Assembly (NCBI GenBank): GCA_019421365.1
Contig: JAHZFJ010000012.1
Location: 1-64,000 of the forward strand
DNA length: 64,000 bases
Direction of reading: 5' to 3'
Source of the DNA: Lachnospiraceae bacterium
GTDB lineage: Bacteria; Bacillota; Clostridia; Lachnospirales; Lachnospiraceae
The position numbers were made by a program, and so were the translations under genes. Below, piece by piece: positions 8,443 through 16,824 of the stretch. Within the stretch, counting starts at the first letter, position 1. Each line of letters starts with the position of its first letter. Under the pieces are notes generated by a model, which was not told where the DNA came from, made no database searches, and saw only the letters and a program-made list of their open reading frames with translations.

Positions 8443-9204
8443 TTAATAAAATTTTTTGGTAAAGTACATAATGAACGAGGACGGAAATACTTTGCTCACC
8501 ATTCGATAAAATTTATAAAAGCGACCAGGGGTGTAGACTGCTTTTTTATGTTCTGCTCTAGTTAAAGCAACTTTTGTTACTTGCTTCATATCAAGAAATG
8601 GTAACGTATTAATCTGTTCGCTTTGTCTGGCTTGATCTCTAGGGTTCATTTCCGTATCCATGTTGCCGGGGCATAGTAGCAAGATGTTCACATTGTTTCT
8701 TTTTTCTTCTTCCCGTAGTGCTTTTCCTAGAGTATAGATATATCTTTTTGATGCACTGTATACAGCCTGATGTGGAATTGGCGTAAACGCTGAAACCGAA
8801 CAGGTCATAATGACAAAGCTGTTTTTCGTAAAATACGAACTACAAATTCTTTGTACCATAGTCAATCCTTTTATGTTGACAGAAATCATATTTTGAATAT
8901 CTGATGTAGACATATCTCTAAAAATGTCTGAGCGTTCATAGCCAGCATTATTGATAAGAATATTGATTTGAGGTTTTACATCAGATAACAATTTTTCCAG
9001 CTTGCCATATTCCTCGTCAACGCCAAGGTCAAGCGTTATAGCACGTATTTTTTTATCTGGGTTATCCTCAACAATATGTTCCAGCCTTTCTTTACGTCTT
9101 GCAATAATCCATATTTCATCTAGTTCTGGATATTGCTCCATAATCGTCTTTGTAAATTCGACTCCTAATCCAGAAGAAGCTCCTGTAATGATTGCTATTT
9201 TCAT
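8443..9204 (-). CDS. Short-chain dehydrogenase/reductase (SDR)
   Basis: A 253-residue classical SDR. The nucleotide-binding loop is TGASSGLGVEF (about residues 7-17), NNAG lies at about 87-90 (ILINNAGYE), and the catalytic Ser is in MTCSVSAF. The YxxxK pair is in YSASKRYIY. The C-terminus (FYKFYRMVSKVFPSSFIMYF) is amphipathic and may touch the membrane, as in DltE/YqjQ-like SDRs. Substrate unknown. It is the first gene of a two-gene operon with the EFR1 protein and diverges from the TetR gene at 9360. Confidence 0.85.
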   Translation of the reverse strand: MKIAIITGASSGLGVEFTKTIMEQYPELDEIWIIARRKERLEHIVEDNPDKKIRAITLDLGVDEEYGKLEKLLSDVKPQINILINNAGYERSDIFRDMSTSDIQNMISVNIKGLTMVQRICSSYFTKNSFVIMTCSVSAFTPIPHQAVYSASKRYIYTLGKALREEEKRNNVNILLLCPGNMDTEMNPRDQARQSEQINTLPFLDMKQVTKVALTRAEHKKAVYTPGRFYKFYRMVSKVFPSSFIMYFTKKFY

Positions 9205-9223
9205 ATAAACCTCTCTTTCAAAA

Positions 9224-9247
9224 CATGTGTTTTAATTTATACACTTG
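9224..9247. promoter_or_regulatory. Candidate TetR operator
   Basis: Imperfect inverted repeat CATGTGT-(10 nt)-ACACTTG in the intergenic region between the divergent SDR and TetR genes. Position and size fit autoregulation by the TetR protein; this is inference. Confidence 0.4.
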
Positions 9248-9359
9248 TAAAAATTATATGGTTATGGTAAATTAAAAACAAGTAGTATGCAAGAGACAAA
9301 AAAATAAAATTGTTCAGATTTGGACAAATTATGAAAAATGTAAAAAGAGGTGTACACAG

Positions 9360-9929
9360 ATGAAGTATGATATAAATAAAGAACTGACACGAGGAGCAAA
9401 ACGCACCTTGAATGATTTTAAGAATATTATGTTTACATTACTTTCTGAAAAAAGTTTTGAAGAAATTACAGTAGGAGAATTATGCAAACGAGCAAATTAT
9501 CCGAGAGCCACATTTTATAACTATTTTGAGGATAAATTTGACCTTTTAAATTACTGCTGGCTATGGATAACACAAGAAATTCATTTGGAAGATTATAATC
9601 ATCTGCCACATGACGAAACATTGTATATATTTTTTGACCGTATCTATGATTTTAGCAAAGAAAACGAGAAAATAATTCGTAGTATCTTTATTCACAATTC
9701 AGAAATCGGTTATATGTTCAGTAGTTTTCGGAACTTCATGAACAGTCAAATGCGTAGTATTTTTCGTGCTTGTTCTGACGCTGAAAAAAGCATAGTTCCA
9801 AGTGAGGCATTGGCAGAGCACTATAGCAATACACTGTTGCTGATATGGCAGTGGTGTAATTTGAAAAATCAAGAATGTTCAAAGGAACAAGCACATGAAT
9901 ACTTAAAATGTCTGGTAGGCAATTTGTAA
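9360..9929 (+). CDS. TetR/AcrR family transcriptional regulator
   Basis: A 189-residue protein. The N-terminal TetR DNA-binding domain spans about residues 15-65, with the HTH ITVGELCKRANYPRATFYNY followed by FEDKFDLLNYC. The C-terminal helical domain (70-189) should bind a small ligand and resembles the TetR_C_7-like group common in Firmicutes. It is transcribed divergently from the SDR-EFR1 operon, and an inverted repeat lies between them. It probably represses that operon. ATG preceded by AGAGGTG. Confidence 0.85.
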   Translation: MKYDINKELTRGAKRTLNDFKNIMFTLLSEKSFEEITVGELCKRANYPRATFYNYFEDKFDLLNYCWLWITQEIHLEDYNHLPHDETLYIFFDRIYDFSKENEKIIRSIFIHNSEIGYMFSSFRNFMNSQMRSIFRACSDAEKSIVPSEALAEHYSNTLLLIWQWCNLKNQECSKEQAHEYLKCLVGNL

Positions 9930-9975
9930 TTTTGCACACCTCACCTTTCTTCCTCTTGATTATCCACACAGAAAA

Positions 9976-10038
9976 TAAAAAGCCCTGTCAAGAGTTTGCC
10001 ACCATTGGTGGTGCTTTGCACTCTTGATTGGGCTTTTT
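9976..10038. terminator. Large bidirectional hairpin
   Basis: AAAAAGCCC...TCAAGAGT pairs with ACTCTTGA..GGGCTTTTT, with an inner CACCATTGGTG stem. It terminates the TetR gene. The rest of 9930-10243 shows nothing else. Confidence 0.7.
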
Positions 10039-10243
10039 AGGTTTCTGTATCTTTCGATAACTCCATTCTTCCGATAACAACTCATTTAGTGTTACTCCTA
10101 AAGCACAATGGAAGAAAATATAAAACCATACAATCCCAAAGCTGTGAGAAATAATAAGAGTTTTTAAGAATGTAGGGAATATCACACTTTCTCGAAGTTG
10201 GTTTAATGGTATTTCAAGGCTATTAGCAGAATGGAGGAATACA

Positions 10244-10366
10244 ATGAATAACTTAGAATTTGCACAGGAATTAAAGAAAAACTCATTGCCAGCTGTCTTT
10301 CACAAGGACAGCTGGCAAATCTCACACATTTTTTCCAAAAACAGTAAAACTCTACTTTACTTATGA
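10244..10366 (+). CDS. Short open frame running into att copy B
   Basis: A 40-residue frame (MNNLEFAQELKKNSLPAVFH...) with a good GGAGG site 6 nt before the ATG. Its last ten codons lie inside att copy B, so it looks like the 5' end of a gene cut by an integration event. A perfect stem (TGCCAGCTGTC/GACAGCTGGCA) sits inside it at about 10289-10319. It may be a truncated gene or just a leader. No family recognised. Confidence 0.35.
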   Translation: MNNLEFAQELKKNSLPAVFHKDSWQISHIFSKNSKTLLYL

Positions 10367-10405
10367 TACGGTTCACCGTATCGTATCTAAAGGAGAGTTT
10401 TACTG
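10342..10405. repeat. att-like repeat copy B (left end of the intact element)
   Basis: The best match to the rlmH 3' end: TTACTTATGATACGGTTCACC is shared with copy D except for where the site ends. It is followed by a mirrored half (CGTATCGTATCTAAAGG, then AGAGTTTTACTG) so that the whole 64 nt can form a hairpin. The right half is the left end of the element carrying the recombinase; the left half is the right end of the neighbouring decayed element. Confidence 0.85.
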
Positions 10406-10540
10406 TTTTTTACTTCATTGCTTATTCTGTTGAATCCTCTTTTGTACATACACCACTTCTATATTAAACAAAAGAGCCATGTAATACTTTAGAATACTTC
10501 ACAATAAATTACAAACAATAATTGCCCGATAAACTGGAAT

Positions 10541-10822
10541 TTATTTATGTTTTACTCTGCTGATAAGTTCTTCGGCAATAACACTGAGAAACATACAAAT
10601 ACCACACACTACTCCCATATAAATCCCTATTGTTTTGCCAACATACTTTGTTCCTGATTTTGTGAGTTCATAAATAGGTATTCCAAGTATTTTAACGGTC
10701 AGTGTATCTAAATTTGTGTTATATGCGTTAGTATAGCCAAAATAAATTACGACACTCATCAATATCATTGCAACTGCAAATCCAATTACCAATGCAACCA
10801 CGATTTTTATTTTTTTCTTCAT
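10541..10822 (-). CDS. Small membrane protein of unknown function
   Basis: A 93-residue protein with two hydrophobic segments, at about residues 7-28 (VVALVIGFAVAMILMSVVIYF) and 63-84 (IGIYMGVVCGICMFLSVIA). The intervening loop and C-terminal tail are polar and positively charged. A GAGGTAG site precedes the ATG. It occupies the slot between att copy B and the recombinase, which holds a different gene in the sister element. No family recognised; a cargo gene of the element. Confidence 0.6.
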   Translation of the reverse strand: MKKKIKIVVALVIGFAVAMILMSVVIYFGYTNAYNTNLDTLTVKILGIPIYELTKSGTKYVGKTIGIYMGVVCGICMFLSVIAEELISRVKHK

Positions 10823-11003
10823 TTATTTCTACCTCAACAAATTCCGATTTGTCGTTATCCTCACAAAATATAAATAATCTTGTTTTATTATATCATTATC
10901 AAGATTAGCTGTCCATTAGATAACTTTCTTTTTCCTACTCATTTCATTATAATACTCAACATACTCACCTACATCGCATAGTAGTTAATCATCCTGTTTC
11001 AAA

Positions 11004-12647
11004 TCATATACACAATACAATATCTATCTCCCTATATCCCTTCATTCTCTGCACAAAAATAGAGGGCATATCCGCTTTGGATATACCCTCTTGGCTTGCT
11101 TTAAGAAATCTTACTAGATTGTCATTCAAATGAAGCTGAATACTATCAATACTACGTGTTCGATCAATCGTGACCTTTTCTATTATTAACTGTAGAAGTA
11201 GCTTTTTTTCTGCATTGTCTTTGCATTTTCCAATCACCTCACCGAACTTGCTTAGGATCGCCTGTACTGCTTCATACGAAATTTCATCTCCTTGAGCTTC
11301 GTTTAATGTAATTTGTAATTCTTGCTTTCTTACTTCCAAATCTTTCGTTTGATGATTGAGATATTCCTTTCTTTCAACAAATTCATCTCTTGTAATCATC
11401 TCCTCCTCAAACAGTCCAAATATCTTTTGCTTCTTATTGTTAAGCGCAATCAGTTCTTTCTCAATTGCCTGAAGCTCTTTCTGTGAAGGCTTAACTTGAT
11501 TACTTCTACTTTTATTCAGAACCTTGACTACTTCTTTTATCATCTTAGGATTACTCACGAATGTAGTCAAACGTCTTAATACCTCCATATTGGCTTCATT
11601 TACTCTAATGGAGTTTGAATTACAGATGCTAATCCCCTTATTTTTCCAAGCACCACAAGAGTAATATTCAATCTTCCCTCCTTTGCTCGGTGCTCTTGTA
11701 ATGACCATACCCGCTCCACAAACTGGACATTTTAATATCCCTGTCAATGGGAACCATGAGTCATACTTCTTAGGTGCTTTTGTATTCATCTTCATAATAG
11801 ACTGTACTTTTTCCCACAACTGCTGACTTATAATAGGCTCATGTAAACCATCTACCAAAATACACTCTTCATTGACACCTCTTCTACGTTTACTGCTCCA
11901 ATCTGGATATCTATTGAACCGTATCTTGCCTATGTAAATTGGATTCAATAAGATCTGCCTTACCGTACTAACAGAAAAATCATTTCCCTTCTTAGTCCTA
12001 TATCCCATACTATTAATCGTAGATACAATAGACTTGTATCCCTGTCCAGATGCATACAGTTGGAATATTTCCCTTACAATCCTAGCTTCTTGTTCATTCA
12101 CAATCAGTCTTTTTTCAGGTCTCTTCACATTACTGTCTCCTACTTGCTTACTATCATATCCTAGCACGATACCACCATTCCAACTTCCTGCCTTCGCTTT
12201 TGCAATCATACCCATCTTAACATTTTCAGCTATACAGCCTCGCTCGAATTCTCCAATTATCCCCATCATCTGGAATTGCATTCGTCCCATAGGAGTAGAA
12301 TTATCAAAAGCTTCTGTTATCGATTTTAATGATACAGAGTTACGTTCAAGCAACTCGACAATTTGAAGCAAATCCTTCAATGCTCTTGATATACGATTAA
12401 TCTTCCAGACAAGTACTATGTCGAATTTATGAGCCTTTGCGTCATCAAGCAACAGTTTAAGTTGTTCCCTACCTTGAATGTTCTTTCCACTAATTCCACG
12501 GTCTGTATAACTTCTTACAAAATCATACCCATGTAATTCACAATGTTGTATTAACAAACGCTCCTGTTCATCAACAGAATATCCAAAATCGGCTTGTTCC
12601 TTTGTACTTACCCTACAATATACTGCAGCTCTAATTGCTTTTTCCAT
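11004..12647 (-). CDS. Large serine recombinase of the SCC-like element
   Basis: A 547-residue site-specific recombinase. The catalytic resolvase domain is at residues 3-150 (AAVYCRVSTKEQ with nucleophile Ser14, then YTDRGISGKN and VWKINRISR). The Recombinase domain (Pfam type) spans about 165-280, a zinc ribbon about 304-345 (CPVCGAGM...CNSNS), and a coiled coil about 385-450. The size and order match CcrA/B/C cassette recombinases and other large serine integrases. The ATG at 12647 is chosen because GAGGAG lies 6 nt before it; it is translationally coupled to a 39-residue ORF. Inferred role: excision and insertion of the element at the rlmH 3' end, by its position between att copies B and C/D. 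Confidence 0.92.
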   Translation of the reverse strand: MEKAIRAAVYCRVSTKEQADFGYSVDEQERLLIQHCELHGYDFVRSYTDRGISGKNIQGREQLKLLLDDAKAHKFDIVLVWKINRISRALKDLLQIVELLERNSVSLKSITEAFDNSTPMGRMQFQMMGIIGEFERGCIAENVKMGMIAKAKAGSWNGGIVLGYDSKQVGDSNVKRPEKRLIVNEQEARIVREIFQLYASGQGYKSIVSTINSMGYRTKKGNDFSVSTVRQILLNPIYIGKIRFNRYPDWSSKRRRGVNEECILVDGLHEPIISQQLWEKVQSIMKMNTKAPKKYDSWFPLTGILKCPVCGAGMVITRAPSKGGKIEYYSCGAWKNKGISICNSNSIRVNEANMEVLRRLTTFVSNPKMIKEVVKVLNKSRSNQVKPSQKELQAIEKELIALNNKKQKIFGLFEEEMITRDEFVERKEYLNHQTKDLEVRKQELQITLNEAQGDEISYEAVQAILSKFGEVIGKCKDNAEKKLLLQLIIEKVTIDRTRSIDSIQLHLNDNLVRFLKASQEGISKADMPSIFVQRMKGYREIDIVLCI

Positions 12648-12750
12648 TACTGTTCTCCTCACTTTCCTCTGAATGTACTACTTCTAAAACTAATTTGGCT
12701 AATCCCTCTATGATGTAATCTATACTATCATTCTCTCTAGTAATCTCCAT
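12631..12750 (-). CDS. Tiny acidic ORF coupled to the recombinase
   Basis: A 39-codon frame starting MEITRENDSIDYIIEGLAKL and ending with an acidic tail, with AGGAG 8 nt before the ATG. It overlaps the recombinase start by 17 nt in another frame, an arrangement typical of translational coupling. It is predicted to be mostly helical. It could be a small regulator or directionality factor, or only a leader peptide; nothing in the sequence decides this. Confidence 0.55.
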   Translation of the reverse strand: MEITRENDSIDYIIEGLAKLVLEVVHSEESEENSNGKSN

Positions 12751-12841
12751 ACATATCACTCCTATCAATAATATAAACTTATAATTGTAATTATTTCATT
12801 TATTCTGCTTGCTACCTGTATAAGTCTTAAACATTGTCTTT

Positions 12842-12993
12842 AGTGTAAAAAAATACACACTTTATACACTTTTTGAAAAGTGGTGGAAGAGGTGGTTAGG
12901 TGGTTAAGTAGTTAGAAAAAATTTTTCGTTACTACTTTATCCTACACTTATTTTTTTAAAACTCTACCACTTAACCACCCTTCCCCCCTCACC
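12842..12993. other. Candidate replication origin downstream of the helicase gene
   Basis: The intergenic stretch between helicase and recombinase holds three nested symmetric blocks. GTGTA/TACAC lies at 12843-12858 and CACTTTT/AAAAGTG at 12867-12882. A GT-rich tandem block (GGTGGTTAGGTGGTTAAG) at 12891-12908 is mirrored at 12964-12979 by CTACCACTTAACCACC. Between the mirrored blocks is an AT-rich core with long A and T runs, and a C-tract follows. This looks like an iteron or primer-initiation site. In SCCmec the Cch2 helicase binds a site just downstream of its own gene, which is the same position. Confidence 0.55.
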
Positions 12994-14661
12994 CTACTCT
13001 ATAAATGTATACCTTTCTTCCTTCATAGGTAGCTTGCTATAATCAATTTTGTAATGATTTAATTTCAATTCCCCTTTTACTTTTTTATATTCAAGCTTCT
13101 TATTGGTATTAATCTTGGCTGCATTATCTAATAGCTTCCAAAATCTTTGTGGTGAGTCACTGCCTCTAGATGAGAATCCCATTGCATATAGAAAATCCTT
13201 ATATGCTTTCAAGATATCTTTCTTATACTCACTGGACAACTCATCTTCCACAAGAATTTCTTTATAAAAGCAATCTACTGGGTTCTGATCTGCCTTATAT
13301 TCTTCCAGTTCCTTTTTTGCTGTCTTGCTCTCGGTAAACACATAATTATTTTGCACCAGACGTTTAGCTCCTTCCAAGGCCCAGTTCAATATTCCACTCA
13401 TCTCTGACTGGATAATTTCTGTTTTTAGCCCTCTATTAGCTTCATCCTCTCGGAAGATCCTATTAAAAGGTATAATCAATATCTTTCGATAATATCCATG
13501 CGTATTATCTGATGTATCTGGTAATGTATTGAGCAAGAATATAAGTTTGATGGTTGGCTTATAATCTATAGATGTCTTATACTTACGACATATATTTACC
13601 GTGTCCCCACTAGTGATAGCTTTTAGATTTCCCGTATCAAGTGCTCCTCCTACCTCATTCTCATTTGCTATATTTAACGATTTATTTATGATTGTTTCTA
13701 AACCGAACTTCTCAGAAAATGTGGACAATGGAATATTTACCGTATTATTCTTACCTACTAATTCTGTCAGTATTTCAGAACACATACTTTTCCCGTTGCC
13801 ACCAACTCCTACGAAGTAAAATGCCTTCTCTGCCTTAGTATTAGGGATAAGTGTGTATCCAAAGATTTCCTGAAAACATTCCATTAACTCCTTATCATCA
13901 CACATGATTTCCCTAAGAGCCTTTTCAAACATTGGACACCTAGCTTCTTGATCATAGTTAACATTAGATTTTCTAGTAAACAGAAAATCTGGTTCGTATG
14001 CTAGCATTTTTTCTTGACTTAAATCGTATACTCCTTCCCCTAGGGGTATAAGTAATTCACTTTTCTCCGTTCTTTCCATGATAGGCGCTTCTCTAATCAC
14101 GCCAGCATACACTTCCTTCTCATAAAACATTTTCCAACTATTTGGTATGATTGAATTAAGTAAATATCGTAATAAGGTACCAAATAAGCTTTCTGTTAAT
14201 TCTTCCCATATCCCTGTCTGACGATTATACAGACTTAATACTCCATCAATATAACCTATATCGATGATCTTCTGTAAATAGGTGACACATATATTCCTAT
14301 CCAAGCATATACCTTTTTTCTGATCATTAAAAAATCCTATTTCCTTAGCCATATTGTGCCTTATGAGTCGTATAAGTTCTTTCTTTAATCCATCATCTTG
14401 TATTGATGGGGCTCCATCTCCTACGGTCGCCCAATCAATCTCTACTTTACACATTAATCCTTTTTGAACAGCAGGCCATAATTCTTTATTGATAAGATTA
14501 CAATGACGTTTTAATGTAGCCGCTGACTGTATATCACCTCTATCTGATATGCTCTCAATTAAGCTATTTGTTCTATACAATTCTACAGGACACTCTCTGA
14601 TTTCCACTTTGTTCTTAATATATCCCCTCATCTGTTCTTTAACTGTTTTCATCTTAGCCAT
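12994..14661 (-). CDS. SF3/D5-type replicative helicase of the element
   Basis: A 555-residue protein. The N-terminal 230 residues resemble a D5_N-like region. The AAA+/SF3 core includes the Walker A loop GVGGNGKSM (about 284-292), an acidic Walker B-like segment NIANENE, and the sensor segment KLIFLLNTLPDT. A C-terminal winged-helix-like tail follows from about 460. Such proteins unwind DNA at the origins of phage, plasmid and integrative elements. It is the third gene of a polymerase / small protein / helicase operon, 17 nt after the small protein, with AGGAGG before ATG. Gene order matches the SCCmec CCPol-MP-Cch2 operon; homology to Cch2 itself is not proven here. Confidence 0.85.
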   Translation of the reverse strand: MAKMKTVKEQMRGYIKNKVEIRECPVELYRTNSLIESISDRGDIQSAATLKRHCNLINKELWPAVQKGLMCKVEIDWATVGDGAPSIQDDGLKKELIRLIRHNMAKEIGFFNDQKKGICLDRNICVTYLQKIIDIGYIDGVLSLYNRQTGIWEELTESLFGTLLRYLLNSIIPNSWKMFYEKEVYAGVIREAPIMERTEKSELLIPLGEGVYDLSQEKMLAYEPDFLFTRKSNVNYDQEARCPMFEKALREIMCDDKELMECFQEIFGYTLIPNTKAEKAFYFVGVGGNGKSMCSEILTELVGKNNTVNIPLSTFSEKFGLETIINKSLNIANENEVGGALDTGNLKAITSGDTVNICRKYKTSIDYKPTIKLIFLLNTLPDTSDNTHGYYRKILIIPFNRIFREDEANRGLKTEIIQSEMSGILNWALEGAKRLVQNNYVFTESKTAKKELEEYKADQNPVDCFYKEILVEDELSSEYKKDILKAYKDFLYAMGFSSRGSDSPQRFWKLLDNAAKINTNKKLEYKKVKGELKLNHYKIDYSKLPMKEERYTFIE

Positions 14662-14678
14662 TTATCTTGTCCTCCTCT

Positions 14679-15062
14679 TTATTTAAACTTTCTTTCTGTG
14701 ATATTAGCAAATATACGCCCTGTGGAATCCGTTTTATGTTCTATAGTGATCACACATTCCTTACCTAAAAACTCATCAAGTAAAACTTCTTTCGGTATCT
14801 CTCCCTTGTAGAAGCTCTCCAAGAAATTCCTACATCGGGATCCCTTCGCTTCTGATACCATTATTCGTTCCCTCTTTATTTGAGTAGTAATTCCCACCAC
14901 AACATCATATTCAATCTCTAAGAATTCTTTAAATCCCCAGTTAGTCTTGATGTCTTTCAACATACTTATATTTTTAATTTCTGCACTATAATCACCTTCT
15001 TCCAGATCTGGTCTAGTTAAAGTTGTAGATATAGTTTTATCACCCTTTTTTAAAATCATCAT
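14679..15062 (-). CDS. Small OB-like protein, MP-like partner of the polymerase
   Basis: A 127-residue protein rich in predicted beta strands (GDYSAEIKNISMLKDI, LEIEYDVVV, CVITIEHKTDSTGRIFANI), in the style of DUF669-like single-strand-binding proteins of phages. The ATG at 15062 is chosen because AAGGAGG lies just upstream; a longer frame back to 15089 would overlap the polymerase gene. It lies 14 nt after the polymerase and 17 nt before the helicase. In SCCmec the middle protein MP gives the A-family polymerase primase activity, and this gene has the same size class and place. Functional equivalence is inference. Confidence 0.7.
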   Translation of the reverse strand: MMILKKGDKTISTTLTRPDLEEGDYSAEIKNISMLKDIKTNWGFKEFLEIEYDVVVGITTQIKRERIMVSEAKGSRCRNFLESFYKGEIPKEVLLDEFLGKECVITIEHKTDSTGRIFANITERKFK

Positions 15063-15076
15063 TTTTTCCTCCTTGT

Positions 15077-16681
15077 TTACTTGCACCAATTATCAGCTAT
15101 CATTGTTTCTACGATAATTGGAACTCTTTTCACTATTTGTTTCATTCCTTCAATCATACATGATTCTAATACTTGTTTCGCTAAGTCAACCTCCGGCTCT
15201 GGAACCTCTAACACAATCTCATCATGAACTACTGCTACAAGTTTCCATGTTGGTTCCATCCGATTAACAAGTAATCCTAAGGCCTCCTTAAGTCCTTCTG
15301 CAGCAGAACCTTGAATTGGTAGATTCATTCTCTGGGTCATAGTAAGTTCCTTGCCTTGCCACTTTCGTCCACCTATCGTCCGAATAATATTAGCTTTAAG
15401 CAAAGAATCTTGAAGATCTCTAACCTTTGAATATACCTTTAAAAATTCCAATCGGTATTCTTCTGCTACTTCTATTGATATATCTAGTCCAGACTTTCTC
15501 AGATTCTTTTGGATTCCATATGCCGTAATCCCATAAACAATGCCAAAATTTAGACTCTTAGCAACTTGTCGCTCTTCCTTTGTCACTTCTTCCAATGGTT
15601 TCTGAAAAATAAGACTAGCTGTCCCTGCATGAAGATCTATCCCATTTTTAAAGTATTCTATTAACTTCTCATCTTGAGATACTTCTGATAATACTCTCAA
15701 TTCAATTTGAGAGTAATCAGAACATACAATCTTGTAACCTTCATCTGCTACAAAGAATTCTCTACTCTTACCTGGCATCCCCTGAATAGGTGGCTTGCTA
15801 CATGCCATTCGACCTGAAGTTGCACCAATCAGTTTCCAATTGGCTCTAATTCTTCCATCATTATCTATAAATTGCTTAAGTTTCTGACCATAGGTCATTA
15901 TCTTCGTCTGAAGCTTACGATACCTTCGAATAAGGTTGATTGCTTGATTCATGTCGACATACTTTGCAAGTTCATCATCTGATGTAGACTTCAACTTAAT
16001 ACCATACTGCTTATAGATAGCATCTACAAGTTGTCCAGGCGAATTTAGATTCAATTCTTTCTTACCTAATAAATCTTTAATCTGACTCTGTAATTCCTTG
16101 CATAAGACTCTATCTTCATCAAGTACTTCATTCCACTTATCAAATTCCATTTTAATTCCATTAGATTCAAGCATAATGATCGCTGGTAGGGCTCTACGCT
16201 CTCTTTCATAAGTTGTAAGTAGGTGTTTATCCACTAGCAACTGATAAAGTTTATAAAATAAACATCTAGTGTACTCCACATCCTTTTTAGCATACTCAAA
16301 ATGCTCATCTGTAAGATTATCACATTGCCAATGATCACTATGCTGAATTGACTTATCGATATCTACCGAAAGATACTTCTTCGCAAGAGCTTTAAGACTT
16401 AACTGCTCTTCTCCCAGCACCTGAGCCATTAATAATGTACAATGATAATTACGTACCTCATATCCATAGGCATGAAAAAATCCCACATCGAATTTTGCGT
16501 TATGAAATACTTTCTCTACAGTCTCATTTTGGAGAGCACTTTTAATGCTTTCATTAACAGTAACTGTTGTATCCACAACTCCATCACCAATAGCATACGA
16601 AACTAACCTAATATTACCGTTTTTGATAGATAAAGAATTCGTTTCAATATCACAAAAATATAGCTTTTTACATTCCATCAC
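15077..16681 (-). CDS. A-family DNA polymerase with 3'-5' exonuclease domain
   Basis: A 534-residue PolA-like enzyme without the 5' nuclease domain. The exonuclease motifs are intact: Exo I D11-E13 (CDIETN), Exo II N61-D65 (HNAKFD) and Exo III Y130-D134 (YAKKD). Polymerase motif A is D322 (SDYSQIELR), motif B R371-Y383 (RQVAKSLNFGIVYG) and motif C H486-D487 (VVHDEIVLE). Proofreading and synthesis should therefore both work. It is the first gene of the element's replication operon. The start is GTG at 16681 or the adjacent ATG, with AAGGAG upstream. Similar short PolA proteins occur in phages and in SCC (CCPol). Confidence 0.93.
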   Translation of the reverse strand: MMECKKLYFCDIETNSLSIKNGNIRLVSYAIGDGVVDTTVTVNESIKSALQNETVEKVFHNAKFDVGFFHAYGYEVRNYHCTLLMAQVLGEEQLSLKALAKKYLSVDIDKSIQHSDHWQCDNLTDEHFEYAKKDVEYTRCLFYKLYQLLVDKHLLTTYERERRALPAIIMLESNGIKMEFDKWNEVLDEDRVLCKELQSQIKDLLGKKELNLNSPGQLVDAIYKQYGIKLKSTSDDELAKYVDMNQAINLIRRYRKLQTKIMTYGQKLKQFIDNDGRIRANWKLIGATSGRMACSKPPIQGMPGKSREFFVADEGYKIVCSDYSQIELRVLSEVSQDEKLIEYFKNGIDLHAGTASLIFQKPLEEVTKEERQVAKSLNFGIVYGITAYGIQKNLRKSGLDISIEVAEEYRLEFLKVYSKVRDLQDSLLKANIIRTIGGRKWQGKELTMTQRMNLPIQGSAAEGLKEALGLLVNRMEPTWKLVAVVHDEIVLEVPEPEVDLAKQVLESCMIEGMKQIVKRVPIIVETMIADNWCK

Positions 16682-16756
16682 TATGATATTCTCCTTCTAA
16701 ATCATACATACTGAGCAGTTGGCCAACGCTGTACTCATATGATAACAAATCAAAAA

Positions 16757-16804
16757 AAGAAAAGCTTGGACAATAAATTGCTTTATTTTTGTCCAAGCTT
16801 TTTC
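16757..16804 (-). terminator. Terminator between the 208-residue gene and the polymerase operon
   Basis: Stem AAAAGCTTGGACAATAAA / TTTATTTTTGTCCAAGCTTTTT, with T-runs for either strand. It separates the upstream gene (ending 16825) from the replication operon. Confidence 0.75.
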
Positions 16805-16824
16805 TATAAAACTATGATAATATT

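Noticed and set aside
10342..10405. Interpretation of att copies A and B as simple terminators
   Set aside because: They can form hairpins and are followed by T-runs, but half of each matches the rlmH coding end including its stop codon, which terminators alone would not explain.
12994..16681. Interpretation as a prophage replication block
   Set aside because: No capsid, tail, terminase or lysis genes are present between the att copies, and the DUF960, RadC and rlmH target point to an SCC-type element. A distant phage origin of the polymerase remains possible.
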